64,000 nt of DNA from assembly GCF_041146795.1 (NCBI RefSeq), contig NC_135182.1, positions 4,448,509 to 4,512,508 on the forward strand. Reading direction: 5' to 3'. Positions 1 to 11,580 of the stretch are shown here, piece by piece. Position 1 is the stretch's first letter. Every line of letters starts with the position of its first letter. The DNA comes from Maylandia zebra (taxonomy: Eukaryota; Chordata; Actinopteri; Cichliformes; Cichlidae). The translations under genes and the position numbers were made by a program. Below the pieces are notes generated by a model that was not told the DNA's origin, searched no databases, and saw only the letters and a program-made list of their open reading frames with translations.

Positions 1-879
1 TTAGATCAAATCATGGTTACAGGAACAAACGTGACCATAGCTACAGCCCTTATTTGCCGTCTAACTCAGCCGCTCTTTACACGTCTCGGATGTTGTAACA
101 ACGTTACAAAATCTCCTTTCCCTTTGCTACAATAAATGCAACCCCTGCAGTCACTGTCACTTTGTCACATAGCAGGTTTTGGAGAATTTGTGGTGCTCAA
201 CAGTGAAATGTAAAAGTGCCTCCAAAACCTGCTCGCAAACACAAAAGGTTATTTTTATGGGACAGTAGTCACCTGTTGCCATAACAACGTAGGGTTACAT
301 GGTAGTGATCGAGGTCACTGTGTCCCATCATGGGGAATGAGATGCTTATTGTTATTTAATTTAACTTAATTTATTTCAGTTTTTTTCTTATAAACTACAA
401 AATGTTGGTAATATGCTTGAGTTGGCTGTTTCTTTGTGTGTTTTTTTTCTTTGTACACACAAAATACATCCAAATAACTCAGAATATCTGAATACAGAGC
501 TTTCAATTGTGCCTTTTTGGAATTTTGATTGTTTTTCCCACAATAATTGGAGCATCACTGTGTTCTGGGCCAGTTAATGATGTAGAGAACTTGGCTGCTG
601 GCAGCCTGATGTGGCAGTAAAAGGCCAAGTTTGAGTGACTTATTTTTCCTCCATCACATTTTCTCCCCACCTCTCATCTTATCTGATCTCTAAGCTGCAT
701 CGCTGCCTTATTAGTAACGTCCATCTAACTTTCTCTGACTCGCTATTTCAAGCTCTGGCCACACACAGACACACTCATGTCAGGCTGCACTCAAATACAT
801 GCGCATACACACAGACACGTACGAAGAAATGCATACGCACACGCATGCCCCTGTACGCGGGCAGACTGACACACTTCCC
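1..879. other. intergenic, nothing recognised
   Basis: AT-rich single-copy-looking DNA. I see no splice-bounded coding segment, tRNA or familiar repeat. A short ORF near the right end (from 635) is CA-rich low-complexity sequence and does not look like protein. Confidence 0.4.
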
Positions 880-1090
880 TACTCACCAGCAATTTGTTGC
901 CTGTGACATCACATTGTGTGTTAAAGCCGTACTGGCACCGGGCTGCAGCTTCGTTAACTTCCCTCTTTAATGAGCAGTTTAATTGAGCTGTCTACCAGGC
1001 CACCTGTCGGCCCGCAGCCTCATTACCATACTAATGGACTGGGATTGTTGCTGCTCTGACAGCTCGGGCTGCATGGCCCTAACAGAAGCT
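880..1090. promoter_or_regulatory. candidate conserved non-coding element
   Basis: The stretch has higher complexity and GC than its surroundings. It contains several homeodomain-type cores close together: TTTAATGAG and TTTAATTGAG around 966-986, and CATTACCATACTAATGG around 1,020-1,036. The composition resembles teleost developmental enhancers, but I judged this by eye and have no alignment. It could equally be unconstrained DNA. Confidence 0.25.
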
Positions 1091-1889
1091 GAGGAGAGGG
1101 AGGGGACAGAGAGAGGGAGGCCCAGTAGGAAAAGGGGGACTGAGGGCCACACTGGAAGAGAGGGATTACCAGAGCATGAGATTTAAAAAAGAGGGGAACC
1201 TAAACTGGTTTTGAACACTATAAAGGAAAAAATATTTAAAAAAACATTAATTAATTGTTCTTTCAAGCAAATATTGCCTGTGTAATAAATTTGGTTTAAT
1301 CCTGATAAATGTTTCCTCATAGTTATAGCGAAAAACTTTTAAACCCACCGCCGAGTCACACTAAACGCTAAGCCCAGGTTTGTTTTAATCAATATAACAA
1401 GAAAAAGTTTCAATGCTCAATCTAGTTTTTCCCAGCACTTATCAGCAGTTATTCCAGCTATTAAGTATGATTAACATGGAAGTTTTTCTGGTTTTGTTTA
1501 TATCACGGCAACTTCACTGTACCATCATTAGTTCAAAATAAAAAAGAAAATTACCCATAAAAATAGCCTCAGTGGTAGTCTGTGGTATCCCCTAAACAGC
1601 TGGCATCAGGGTGCTAAAACTATACACAGAGTGCATATAAAAGACAGGCATGAAAGAAGGCCGGCATGGGGCAACCACTTTTATAATGAATTCATGATAT
1701 TGATCATGACTTTCAAGATTTATTGAATGGAAAACAAGGTTCAGATTTTAAGTTACAGTCAAGAAGAAGATGAGATCAGGGTATGTTCTGGGGCAAGCAC
1801 ATGTTGCAGTTGACACACTACTGCCATATAAGCATTCCATATCATTTGCATACATTCTGTGGTCTAATATTGCTAATGTTATCACTTAG
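1091..1889. other. intergenic, nothing recognised
   Basis: It begins with a purine-rich stretch (1,090-1,200) and continues as AT-rich DNA. No gene or repeat family was identified. Confidence 0.35.
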
Positions 1890-2035
1890 ATCAGGGGTGT
1901 CAACCATAAGGTCCAGGGACCAGAGTCCGCCTGGCAGAGACTTCAGTCTGGGCCCAGTGGACAATTTGACGGAGTGCATAGATTTTGAACGTTTAAAGTT
2001 TTACAGCTTTTCTTATTGGTGAAGATTCTCCCCAC
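1890..2035. repeat. decayed hAT-type MITE end
   Basis: It starts with ATCAGGGGTGTCAACCATAA followed by a GGTCCAGGGACC segment. This matches, from memory, the teleost MITE family whose terminus reads CAGGGGTGTCAA. The other terminus is not recognisable, so this is either one end of the element or a heavily decayed copy. No target duplication was found. Confidence 0.4.
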
Positions 2036-4454
2036 CCACCACAACCCCCATGGTAATTCTGTGAGTAACTTTCGTAAATATCAAAATACAACCTTTGCTA
2101 ATAAGCCTTCCAGGACATTCAGTGAAATACTTAGAAATTCAACATTTCAAACCCAGAGTGTCCCTGGAGGATATAAAAAGATTTTTTAATGCAAGTAAAG
2201 TTAGATCGTTTCTTACCTGCAAAAGGTTACTCTGTAAGTTTCCGCTTCATAAAAAAATAAGGTATTGAATTAGATCCAGGGTTACCTAATATAAAACACA
2301 AAATGAGCTACATCAGTAAAAAAAAATTCACTGCAGACTGTTGGAACTTGAAATGCTCACTAATTCAGTGCTCGTGACTTCAGTCACTTAAATGTAATCA
2401 ATGACCAATGTTAAATGGGATTTACATGCAAAACATACTTTCTACAGCACAAAATATAAAACTTCAAAGACTGCGGCAAATAAGGACAAACCCAAAGAAC
2501 CGTGCAGGTTGTGTGCTGCTCACTGTGTTGATGAGCGCTAATGTGACAGGGGAAAGCTGGCATGAGGCGATCTCGGCACAATGGCGGAAAAGGCACCACA
2601 CTGGGCCTGCTACTTTGCTCTTTTCCAGGCTCGTATAGCAGAGACAACAAGCTGAGTGAAAGTCAGCCCGAACAGAAGCCATGGTAGTCTTCAACAAAAT
2701 GAAAGAATAATTCAAGTTAAAACGAGTTTCAAATATGGCCTTACAGACCGTGTAGGAACTGCTGAGTAACAGCCGCAGTTTCTGGTCAGTTATTCTCGAT
2801 ACAGTATCAAATTTATATTGTGACACTGGAAAGATAAGCTTACAGTGTTAGCAGTGTTGAGCCTACCAACTAGTATGTGACATTTCATTTGTTCCTACAT
2901 CTAATTAACCAGCTTAATTTGTTTTGATTTAGGATTCCAGGGAGCCTATTCCAGGCAGAATGATGGCATAAAAACCACAAAAGCGACAGAAAAGCTGTAG
3001 AAACTGAATGAAAAAGGAGACCAAACAGGGTGATTACAAGTGAAAGGTGGCCATGGGAATGATGGACAGGCTGAGGGGAAGAGAGGTGGGGGTATGGCCG
3101 TAGTACTGAAGTAATATGCATTCAAGGAGCCAGTGAATGCACCCCAACTCTACAGAGCCACATGCTAATGATGGCCACTATTTAATGTGTCAAATTCACA
3201 ACTCCCTTCGTTTTTTTCCCTCTTTCTCTCTCCTCCGTGGGGCTAATTGCTCCATCCCCTCCTTTTTGACAGAGAGGCTGTTGGTCTGAATTAAAGCCCA
3301 TATTGTGCCGTGCGTGCCCAACCTGCAACTCTAAAAGCAGGAGCACATGCAAACAGACACACACAGTGCTGGACAATCAACTGGTCCACCTTTCACATGT
3401 CTTCAGCCATGTGCGCATTAATAGACAAAGATTTTTCAGATCACCAGAAAGCATATTGGACAAGCTGAAATTACTGCTGAAATCTCTAAAATAAAATAAA
3501 AAACAATGCTTTAAGTTTTTACTGCTTAGGTTGGTATGAGAGAAAGCTTGCATCATTTATAAAGGATGAAGTATAAAATGCAAAAAACAGGGTCAGGAAT
3601 TGGGAAAATACTCAGTTGCCTTTTTTACATCAAAGATGGAAAAATACAAAAATTAAGGAGCCTAATTTTCTGTTAAATAAAGATTAGAATAACCCTGGTT
3701 TGTGTAAATGTATTCTGCTACAGCCGTGGTTATTTCTCTTTCCTTCTGATGACTACTTGATAGCAAGATTTTCATGTCTGATCAAATATTTGTCCTGTTT
3801 TCTCAACTTCAGGGAATTTAAGAAAAGGATAAGGATAACTGCATTAGCTTGTTAAATTAACACTGTTATTAACATTACGGAAGGACTGTGTTTGCTACCT
3901 AGCTCCAACATTATCATTTCAGTTTTATTAGTAGCCATAGGCAGTAGCCAGTACCTTAGTGATAACTTATAATGTCTAATATGGGTAATTGCTAATTGTT
4001 AAATGGCTAAAGTTAATATGTATGCTGGAAAGATTTATATTTAGAATAACTGTTTAACACTTCAATATTGTTGAAACAATAGCTTTACTGAACTCACAAA
4101 ATTCCCCATAAAAACAGAAATCTCTTTAAGATGCTTCACCAAGTTTGTTGTCTTGCTGTCCACCTGTTTAGCTGCTAGTGAGGGGAGGGGCTGTGCTGAT
4201 TCAAGTTATGTGCTAGCTGAGGTAGGCAAACACAGCACTGCTGGTATCAATGCTGTTGCAAATAAGTATCTAATCCAGTAGTAGTTATTATTGTCCAAGT
4301 AACAATTTTTTTTACAACCCTATGTACATATCCTGCCTTCGGCATCAAGATATTTGGCAATTTTGGTACCATAAGTATCCGTTCTGGTGAAAAATAAGAG
4401 GTACTGCTGTAAGTTTGTCCTCTTTTATTATGACATGGCAGCACATTTATGAGT
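2036..4454. other. intergenic, nothing recognised
   Basis: AT-rich DNA without recognisable genes. A slightly more complex stretch at 3,180-3,310 has GGGGCTAATTGC and CTGAATTAAAGCCC, homeodomain-like cores that could mark a small conserved element; support is weak. The open frames here overlap each other on both strands and lack splice or codon evidence. Confidence 0.35.
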
Positions 4455-5900
4455 TCATTTCAGTTTTATTTATATAGCACCAATTCACAACAGCTGTCGC
4501 CTTGAGTCGCTTTATATTGTACACTCAAAAAAATCTGTTGTTGGATGAACACAATTTAATCGTGGCACCTATTTCCACGTGATTTAACCAAGTACAATAA
4601 CCCATTTTTGACCATGTCAAACCAACACATTTGGCATTTGGTGGTTTAATGTAATCAGATTACGTTGGATCAACGTAGTATACTTGAATTGACTTGAAGT
4701 GAGTTATTTAAGTATGTAGAGTGAAATTTGTTTTAATTGATTCCACACAAGACTTTAGGAAGACAGAAATCTTGTTGTTTGAACAACTACTTTATTAATC
4801 AAGGACATTACTGCTAGTCTTGCTTAATGTACCAATATGGGGGTTGATGGTTTCATGGTGACAAACAACAATCGCCAACTCTAAGTACACACTGCAAATG
4901 AGCCAGATTGTGGATTTGAACTCAGGCCCTTCTTGCTGTGAGGCAGCAGCACTAACCATCACGCCACCAAACTGTCAATCCAGGCTTCACAAAACTAGGA
5001 AAGCTATGATTACAGGGGTTGATGCAGACTCCAGCGATTTTCCTGCAGTTTGACATCTAATGTGATCTTGTGAATTTCATGGGTCCAGGCAACTAACCAC
5101 TCTTACTAGATTGCATCATGTCATCTCAACAAGAACAAATTAAGTTGCTGAATTTCATACAGATGCTACATGATTTAATTACATTCACCATAGAAACATG
5201 AAATTATTTAGTTCACATTACAAGTTTGAATGCTGTACATGCAACAACCACCCAATTTCTTTTTTTTTTTTTCTTTTTTTTTTTTGATTGTAGGTTGCAG
5301 ACCCTGCGATATTAAACAAGAAATCAGAAGAAAAATGACAAATCAGCTCAATCAGAAAGTATCTGGGGATAAAGGGAAGGAGAAACTCCCTTTTAAAAGG
5401 AAGAAACCTCTGCAGAAGAAGTAGAGAGAGTGTATGTCTCCAAACTGGGAGCTGGTTCCACAGAAGAGGGGCCTGAAAGCTGAAGGTTATGCCTCCCATT
5501 ATACTGTTAAATATCCTAGGAAACACAATTAAGCCAGCAGTCGGAGAGTGATGAGCTCAGTTTGGATAATATGGTACTATGGGGTCTGTAAGATATGATA
5601 CCTTGTATGTGAGGAGAAGGATTTTAAATAAAATGTTTAACTTGACATGTACTCAATGAAGAGATGCTAATATAGGAGAAATATGATATCTCTTTCTAGT
5701 CCCTTTCAGTACACTCGCTGGATTAACTGGAAACGATGGGAATGAAGATCCTGTTAACAGTGAATTAAAATAGTTCAGTCTATAAATGCATGAAGTCGTT
5801 TTTCAGCATCAGTCTGAGATCAAATGTTTCCAATTTTAACTGCAAGTGAAAGAAGGCAGTCCAACATGTTTGTTTAAGTTCTGTGTTGAAGTACATATCT
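4455..5900. repeat. dispersed teleost repeat, split by an insertion
   Basis: The left part (4,455-4,520) reads TTTATATAGCACCAATTCAC and then TCGCTTTATATTGTA. The right part (about 5,285-5,900) resumes with GATTGTAGGTTGCAGACC and runs through GAGCTGGTTCCACAGAAGAG and a diverged tail. From memory both belong to one very common percomorph repeat. The 760 bp between them is foreign to it. The family class is not assigned. Confidence 0.45.
4521..5284. repeat. insertion inside the dispersed repeat
   Basis: This segment separates two parts of one repeat and is flanked by the short duplicate ATTGTA. It begins CACTCAAAAAAATCTG, a start I associate with a teleost DNA-transposon family. It contains a fragment (4,905-4,970) of the repeat also seen at 11,218-11,580, with the shared tail GGCCCTTCTTGCTGTG. 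It ends in long T-runs. The exact family is unknown. Confidence 0.35.
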
Positions 5901-6204
5901 TAACAAATATGAACCCAAGAATCCTCATAGTGTTATGGGAGGCCAAAGTAATGTTATCTAGAGCGCATATCTGGTAAGATGTCATATTTCTAAGGCTTTA
6001 TAACCTAAAAACCCCCTTTTGAGTACAACCACAAAGTCATATTTGACACTTATGTATGAGCTTTAACCTTAAAGGCTGACCACACTAAACACAAGAAATA
6101 CCACAGATGAAATTATGCATCTGTTTAATCATTTAAACATCACAGAGTGAATTTGCCAGTTTTATAAAATCTAACATTAAGGGTGGTATTTACTTCTTTT
6201 TGGG

Positions 6205-6425
6205 TGGCTGTAGCTCAGGAGGTAGACCAGGTCATCTGCTAATCAGAAGGTTGATGGTTTGATCCCTGGCTCCTGCAGTCTGCATACCAGGTATCCTTAT
6301 CATATCTAAGATACTAAAAGCACTTGCATAGAGAAAAAGAATGGGTGCTTAGTTGTATAAAGCCCTGTAAGGTATCGGGTAGAGTAGAAAAGCACAATAT
6401 AAGAACCAGTCCATTTAGTTTACTG
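6205..6425 (+). repeat. tRNA-derived SINE copy
   Basis: The head GGCTGTAGCTCAGGAGGTAG is an A-box-like tRNA sequence. A B-box-like GGTTGATGGTTTGATCCC follows about 45 bp later, then a body ending GTAGAGTAGAAAAGCACAAT. The same family, in better shape, is at 58,910-59,205. The copy is diverged and unlikely to be transcribed from its own promoter. Confidence 0.65.
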
Positions 6426-9081
6426 GTAACGGTCAGATGAATGAGTGTGTGCTGTTCAGAACATTATCTTATCACCAAATGTAAATTATTGTTATACTTT
6501 TTATAAGTGTCCACATTACTGTGGACACAAACTTGCTTTGAGCACCAGGAGTATGCAGTATACAGACTCTGCTTTATGTGTTACTGTCCTGCTGCTTTCC
6601 CTTTATTCACACAGAGGGCCCCCCATGGCCAACACAAGAAGAGCCAGCGACCCCTTCCCGAGCAAGGTCGGTGGTAGCTATGGGCCGGGGTGCGCTCAGC
6701 CCACCCAAAAGTGCATCCTGCCCAGCCAATCAAGTTAAGAACTTTTTTCTGTTCAGCCAACAGAAAAATTGCATAGAAAACATCAGCGCCAGCTTTAACC
6801 TCTGACTAGGGGGGGCAGCCAACGTCCTGCTTTGAAAGCGCCTACTAGGACCGTCGTTGACTAAAGAAATTTCTACTGAAATCGGGCCTCTTCAACAAAT
6901 CATTTAGTTGTGGGGGTTGTGTGGTGGGGGTGGGTGAATTTGTGTGCATGCAAGTTATCGTCGCTCTACCTGCGAGCTTTAGGAGCCTAATTGAAATAAG
7001 TAGACATTTCAGCTCATTATTTTATATCAAACTTATAAATATTCAAGGTCCAATATCAGTGAAACAGGCTTCATGACATAAACAGTCGTGGTATAATTTT
7101 TCAGCTTAGACATGAAAGCTGCTTATCTGCTTAAAGGTGAGCTGGTAAAGCCCTCAGTGGAGGTGCTTGTAGAGTGTAAAAAGATTGTTACACAAAACAC
7201 ATTAAACGACATTCTGGTGTGTTAGTATTCAGTGCACAGAAAACAAGCTAACTTAGCTTACAATTCGCTTACAGTTTTTAGATATGTGTTGTTGTTTGTA
7301 GAGCTGTGATATGCAGACTGCTACAAAGTTAACACTTGGGCTTTTCTGGTCATCCATTTGAACAAAATGACCATGTGTCAATTAATTTAGAGCTGTCTCT
7401 GAGAAAAAGTTCAGAAAATGCAAAAAGGTAAATTAGTTAGACTTCACAGTCTCCCCTAAGGAGAGTTTGGTCAGAAGAAAGCATATCAGCATAATAATCA
7501 ACCAGTTGCCACACTATTTTTCTACAATCCTACCCTAACATAGCGTATTAAAACCAGTGTTGTTCGAGAGTCTAATAAACTGTCCAAAGACTGTGTGTGT
7601 TTCAGGGCTCTAGATGGTCAGATGTGGGGTTAGAAAGAAAGAGGCCACACTTTCTTTGCTTCGCATTAACAGAACATTTTGAGCCCTTCTGACCACCTGC
7701 TTCCTGATTGATGGGCTGAACCAAAAACACAAAACACGAGAAGCTTCAATGAGAGTCAGAATGTCGGGAGCATTTCTTCTATGACTCTGTAGAAACTTGT
7801 GTTAGTGTGTGTTAGTGTGTGCGTGTTCCTGTACTTCTGTACTCCGGAACACTGAGTGTGTAATGTGAGAAAAAATGTAGTGTGTTATTTTATCACTATA
7901 TGTGCTGATGGACTGTTTTAATGTTTACCTGAAAACTGAGCCCCAGTGTGTAGAGTGATATTTCTTTGTAAGACAAAACAAAATAATTCACAGTTTCAAA
8001 ATGAAATCAAAACTGAAATTCAGCTTTGATTTTCCTAACATCTTTAACTCAAGATGTTAGGAAAAGACAACATTTTGAAAAACTTGGAACTTCAAGGTGA
8101 GGTAAATTGCTTTTAGATTGCAATATTGTATTAATGAGCTTCCCCCAAAGCACTTAAATAAAAATAAATACAAAATATTCTATAAAATAGTATTCATTTT
8201 ATCTAAATGTAAAAATATAAATATGCAAATTATAATAATTTAATTGATTAATTTGAAAAATAAAATAAATGTAGGCATTTAAAAATGTTATTTTAAGATT
8301 TTCTTTTTATATATATGGATTTGTATTTTATTATGATAGTTTACTGGGTGTAATTAGGTCAGATTTGTTCATTTTTGTTTAACTCACAGGGGAGTCATTA
8401 GTATAGTTTTTAATTAGTTAGTTTGTGTTATTTTGTTCATTCTTTATGCACAAGAAAGAAAGTAAAAAGAAAATACATGACTAAACAGATTTCAGGGGTT
8501 ATATAAACACAGTGCATTTTTGTGTCGTTTACTCCTTTTTGTGTACAGCAGTTTCAGAGCTTCATAGTGAAAAAGTAAGTTGTTTCCATGAATGTGCATG
8601 CGTTTATGTGCATGTGCACAGAGGCAAGCTTTGGCTTCCATCTGTTGCATCCACCTCCTGATCTTTGTTTCTTCCACTCTAACAAATAGTGTTAATGTCA
8701 TAATGGGGTCCAAATGGTGGGTGGATGTACAGAGAGGAAAACATTTTGGAACCTAGCCACTCAGTGCACTGTGCCAACACTTTTCATTTCAAGTAGAAAA
8801 GCCAGGGACAAATGGTTGGAACGAAACAAAGCAGTGTGTGGAGGTTTAAAAAAAATCTTAGCTGAGTTTGTGACTAGATTTGATTTCTTAGGCTTAAACA
8901 AGATGCAAAATTTGTGAATGTTGAAGTTATCGATATGCGCCAGAAATAAGAACATTTTTCCGCCCTGTAGGGAGAGGTAGATTGTAGATTCTGCAGCAAC
9001 TATTTTTTGGCTAATTTCTTTCATCTGTTAATTTTTTTTGTAACTTCTCATGTCAGCATGTTCAGATGTCTTAAACTCATG
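6426..9081. other. intergenic, nothing recognised
   Basis: AT-rich DNA with GT-rich patches near 7,800. No gene is supported. The one local structure is a perfect 15-bp hairpin at 8,030-8,065. Confidence 0.35.
8030..8065. repeat. short perfect hairpin
   Basis: TTTTCCTAACATCTT is followed after six bases by its exact reverse complement. The flanks show no transposon ends. It could be a random palindrome, a MITE remnant or an RNA stem. Confidence 0.5.
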
Positions 9082-9137
9082 ACAACGTACCCCAGTGTAC
9101 CCACATTTAACATAGTGGGTACACTGGGGTACGTTGT
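9082..9137. repeat. perfect 23-bp inverted repeat, 10-bp loop
   Basis: The left arm at 9,082-9,104 (starting ACAACGTACCCCAGTG) is repeated exactly as its reverse complement at 9,115-9,137, around the spacer ATTTAACATA. It is unusually long and mismatch-free for an isolated palindrome. There is no larger element around it that I recognise. Confidence 0.8.
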
Positions 9138-9317
9138 TAAATGTATAAACTGTTATAATTATCTTCATCTTCAAGTATAGCGATGTCATAGTATAATGAT
9201 TTTAACATTTAGCTAAGAAGCAAAAAATTGTTGAAACTACAGAAGAGGATTAGTACAGAAGAGGATTAGGGCCACCGAAATTAAAAAAAGGTAGGCACGT
9301 CTTTTTTTTCCTTTCCC

Positions 9318-9502
9318 AGAATTCTGAGGTTAATGTCAGAATTCTGTCTTTTTTCTCAGAATTCTGAGATTAATGTCAAAATTCTGAGAAAAAGGAATTC
9401 TGAGAAAAAAGTCAGAATTCTACGATTAATGTCAAAATTCAGAGGATTAATGTCAGAATTCTTTTTTCTTAGAATTCTGAGAAAAAAGAATTCTGACATT
9501 AA
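9318..9502. repeat. left AGAATTCT palindrome array
   Basis: About eight GAATTC cores sit in units of the form AGAATTCTGAGATTAATGTC or CTGAGAAAAAAGTC. Because each core is its own reverse complement, the array can fold on itself at many registers. The last unit abuts the TTAA of the piggyBac-like insertion. Confidence 0.85.
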
Positions 9503-10554
9503 TCCTCTGGGGTGCAGGGTATAATTGGCCATTTTGGACTACTTTTGATTTTACCTCTATATTTCACCTTTAAAAACTGCTTATCCTGCCCTGTTTGGTA
9601 TCATTATTTCCGGACCAACCTCAAATATCTGAAATGGGATTTTTTTCATTTTGACATACTATATTAGCACAATTGATCTAAATTCAGAGAAAAAATTTAA
9701 AATCCGAGTAGAACAAAGTTGTATTTTTTACTGCAAAAACCACAAACATGTTTAACGAATCATTTTCATAACTTGAAATGCAAATAGAAATTGTACATTT
9801 CTAAAAATTATGCACAAATTTTGCAAACAACAAAGTTGTATGGTACTATTTACCTAAAAATGCAGCCAAGGGCTCAGGCGTTTTTTATAGAACCATTTAA
9901 AACTTTTTACAGAACAATCAGGTGTGCTGCATCAAATAAGAAGGCACACAAATTATTTGTGCCACTCAAAAACTATAGTTTCTTTCCACTATAAGACAGA
10001 GGAGAATACCACAGGCCTAAACCCTGCAGGTCTGAGTACAGGAGGTGTATCAGTCCAGTTTTCCATGTGGAGACAGCGTTTAGACCGCAATCTGCTTTTG
10101 GTGGCTTTTTTGGAGCAACTGTGACATTCACTAGTATAACTGACACACAAAACAAAACAAGGACTACAGTACACACTAACTATAGCCCCCAAACATGCAA
10201 AAAAATTTTGATTGGCTGACATACACTTTAACACCAATAGGGAAGGGATGTTTTGTCTTTTTCTTTTTTCACTCGCAACCGGAGAGTTTTTGCTAGCGCT
10301 GTCCTGAGAAAAAGTTTTTAACCGTTCTTCCCGCTGTAAACACCGCTGTTTTGTTCAGAAAAAAGCATCGCGTGTATTTTTATCATAACTCTGCTTTAAC
10401 GTTGCCTATCGAAACAATTTAAAAACTGGTATATAGTTTGAAGTCCGCACTTTCGATCAAAGTTGAAATGGAGATTCGCTACATCTTGTTGCTGTGTCGT
10501 CTTAAATTGGTCATGTGATTTTGACGCGCCAGCGCGTCCTTCAACCCCAGAGAG
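9503..10554. mobile_element. non-autonomous piggyBac-like element
   Basis: The segment is bounded by TTAA on both sides (9,499-9,502 and 10,555-10,558), the piggyBac target. Its ends are inverted: TCCTCTGGGGT on the left and ACCCCAGAGAG on the right. It has no transposase-like frame, so it is a roughly 1.05-kb internally deleted or non-autonomous copy. Its insertion point lies in the surrounding palindrome array. Confidence 0.65.
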
Positions 10555-10558
10555 TTAA

Positions 10559-11020
10559 AGTCAAAATTCTTACTTTTTTCTTAGAATTCTGAGCTCAATG
10601 TCAGAATTCTGATTTTTTTTTCTCAAAATTCTGACTTTTGTCTCAGAATTCTTTTTTTTTTTCATAATTCTGAGATTAAAGTCAGAATTCTGAGAGTAAT
10701 GTCAGAATTCTGAGATTACTCTCAGAATTCCAACGTTTTTTTAGAATTCTGAAATTAAAGTTAGAATTCTACGGTTAATGTCAAAATTCAGAGGATTAAT
10801 GTCAGAATTCTTTTTTCTTAGAATTCTGAGAAAAAAGAATTCTGACATTAATCCTCTGGGGTCCAGGGTATAATTGGCCGTTTTTGACTAGAAAATAGTC
10901 AGAATTCTGACATTACTCTCAGAATTCCAACTTTTTTTTTTTTAGAATTCTGACTTTTATCTCGGAATTCTGAGATTAAAGTCGGAATTCTGACTTTTTT
11001 CTCAGAATTTTGGAAAATAA
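10559..11020. repeat. right AGAATTCT palindrome array with a piggyBac end
   Basis: About sixteen GAATTC cores occur in units like those on the left. From about 10,769 to 10,880 the array repeats the left array almost exactly and continues past a TTAA (10,848-10,851) into about 40 bp of the piggyBac-like left end (TCCTCTGGGGTCCAGGG) before returning to array units. So this side holds a duplicated junction, not a separate complete insertion. Confidence 0.75.
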
Positions 11021-11217
11021 AAAAAAAAGACCTGCCCAGTTTTTTTTTTTGGCCCTAATCCTCTTCCATACGAAACCATTTGTGATTGAGAAAGCAGCTG
11101 AAAGGAGTTTGTCTTCCAATTTTGAGGCTTTACATGATTTAGAGCCCAACTGCGTTATCGGCATCCTGATATTATCGACCAACACTAGCCAGTTTGTTGT
11201 ATTTGCATTTATGACAT

Positions 11218-11580
11218 CCATCCATTCACTTCCGCTTATCCTTTTCAGGGTCGCGGGGGGCGCTGGAGCCTATCCCAGCTATCATAGGGCGAGGGGGGGG
11301 TAAACCCTGAACAGGTCACCAGTTTGTCACAGGGCCAACACATAGGGACAGACAACCATTCGCACTCACATTCATTCACACATTCACACCTAGTGGCAAT
11401 TTGGATTATCCACTTAACCTATCCCCACAAGCCAGAGTACCCAGAGAGAACCCACGCAAACACAGGGAGAACATGCAAACTCCACACAGAAAGACCCCGG
11501 CCTGATGGTGGAATTGAACTCAGGACCTTCTTGCTGTGCGGCAACAGTGCTAACCACCGTGCCACCGTGCTGCATTTAGG
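11218..11580 (+). repeat. common teleost dispersed repeat (SINE/LINE-tail type)
   Basis: It begins CATCCATCCATTCACTTCCG, then GCGCTGGAGCCTATCCCAGC, and ends GCTAACCACCGTGCCACCG. From memory this is one of the most frequent repeats in percomorph genomes. Decayed pieces of it occur at 4,905-4,970 and 47,405-47,510. The copy is nearly full length and little diverged. Confidence 0.65.

Larger units (their letters stand above)
9258..11066. mobile_element. foldback-like element with internal AGAATTCT arrays
   Basis: The outer ends are inverted copies of GAAGAGGATTAGGGCC (9,258-9,273) and its reverse complement (11,051-11,066). Just inside each end are A-rich and T-rich runs and a second matching block (GGTAGGCACGTC on the left, GACCTGCCC on the right). 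The interior is two arrays of short palindromic units separated by a piggyBac-like insertion. No transposase is present. A tandem copy of ACAGAAGAGGATTAG lies just outside the left end. No convincing target duplication was found, so the exact termini are uncertain. Confidence 0.6.

Noticed and set aside
635-1186. Two plus-strand ORFs as small proteins
   Set aside because: Low-complexity CA-rich and purine-rich translations; the DNA is better explained as non-coding.
9333-11303. ORFs across the AGAATTCT arrays and the piggyBac-like insertion
   Set aside because: Frames run through palindromic repeats and show no transposase motif.
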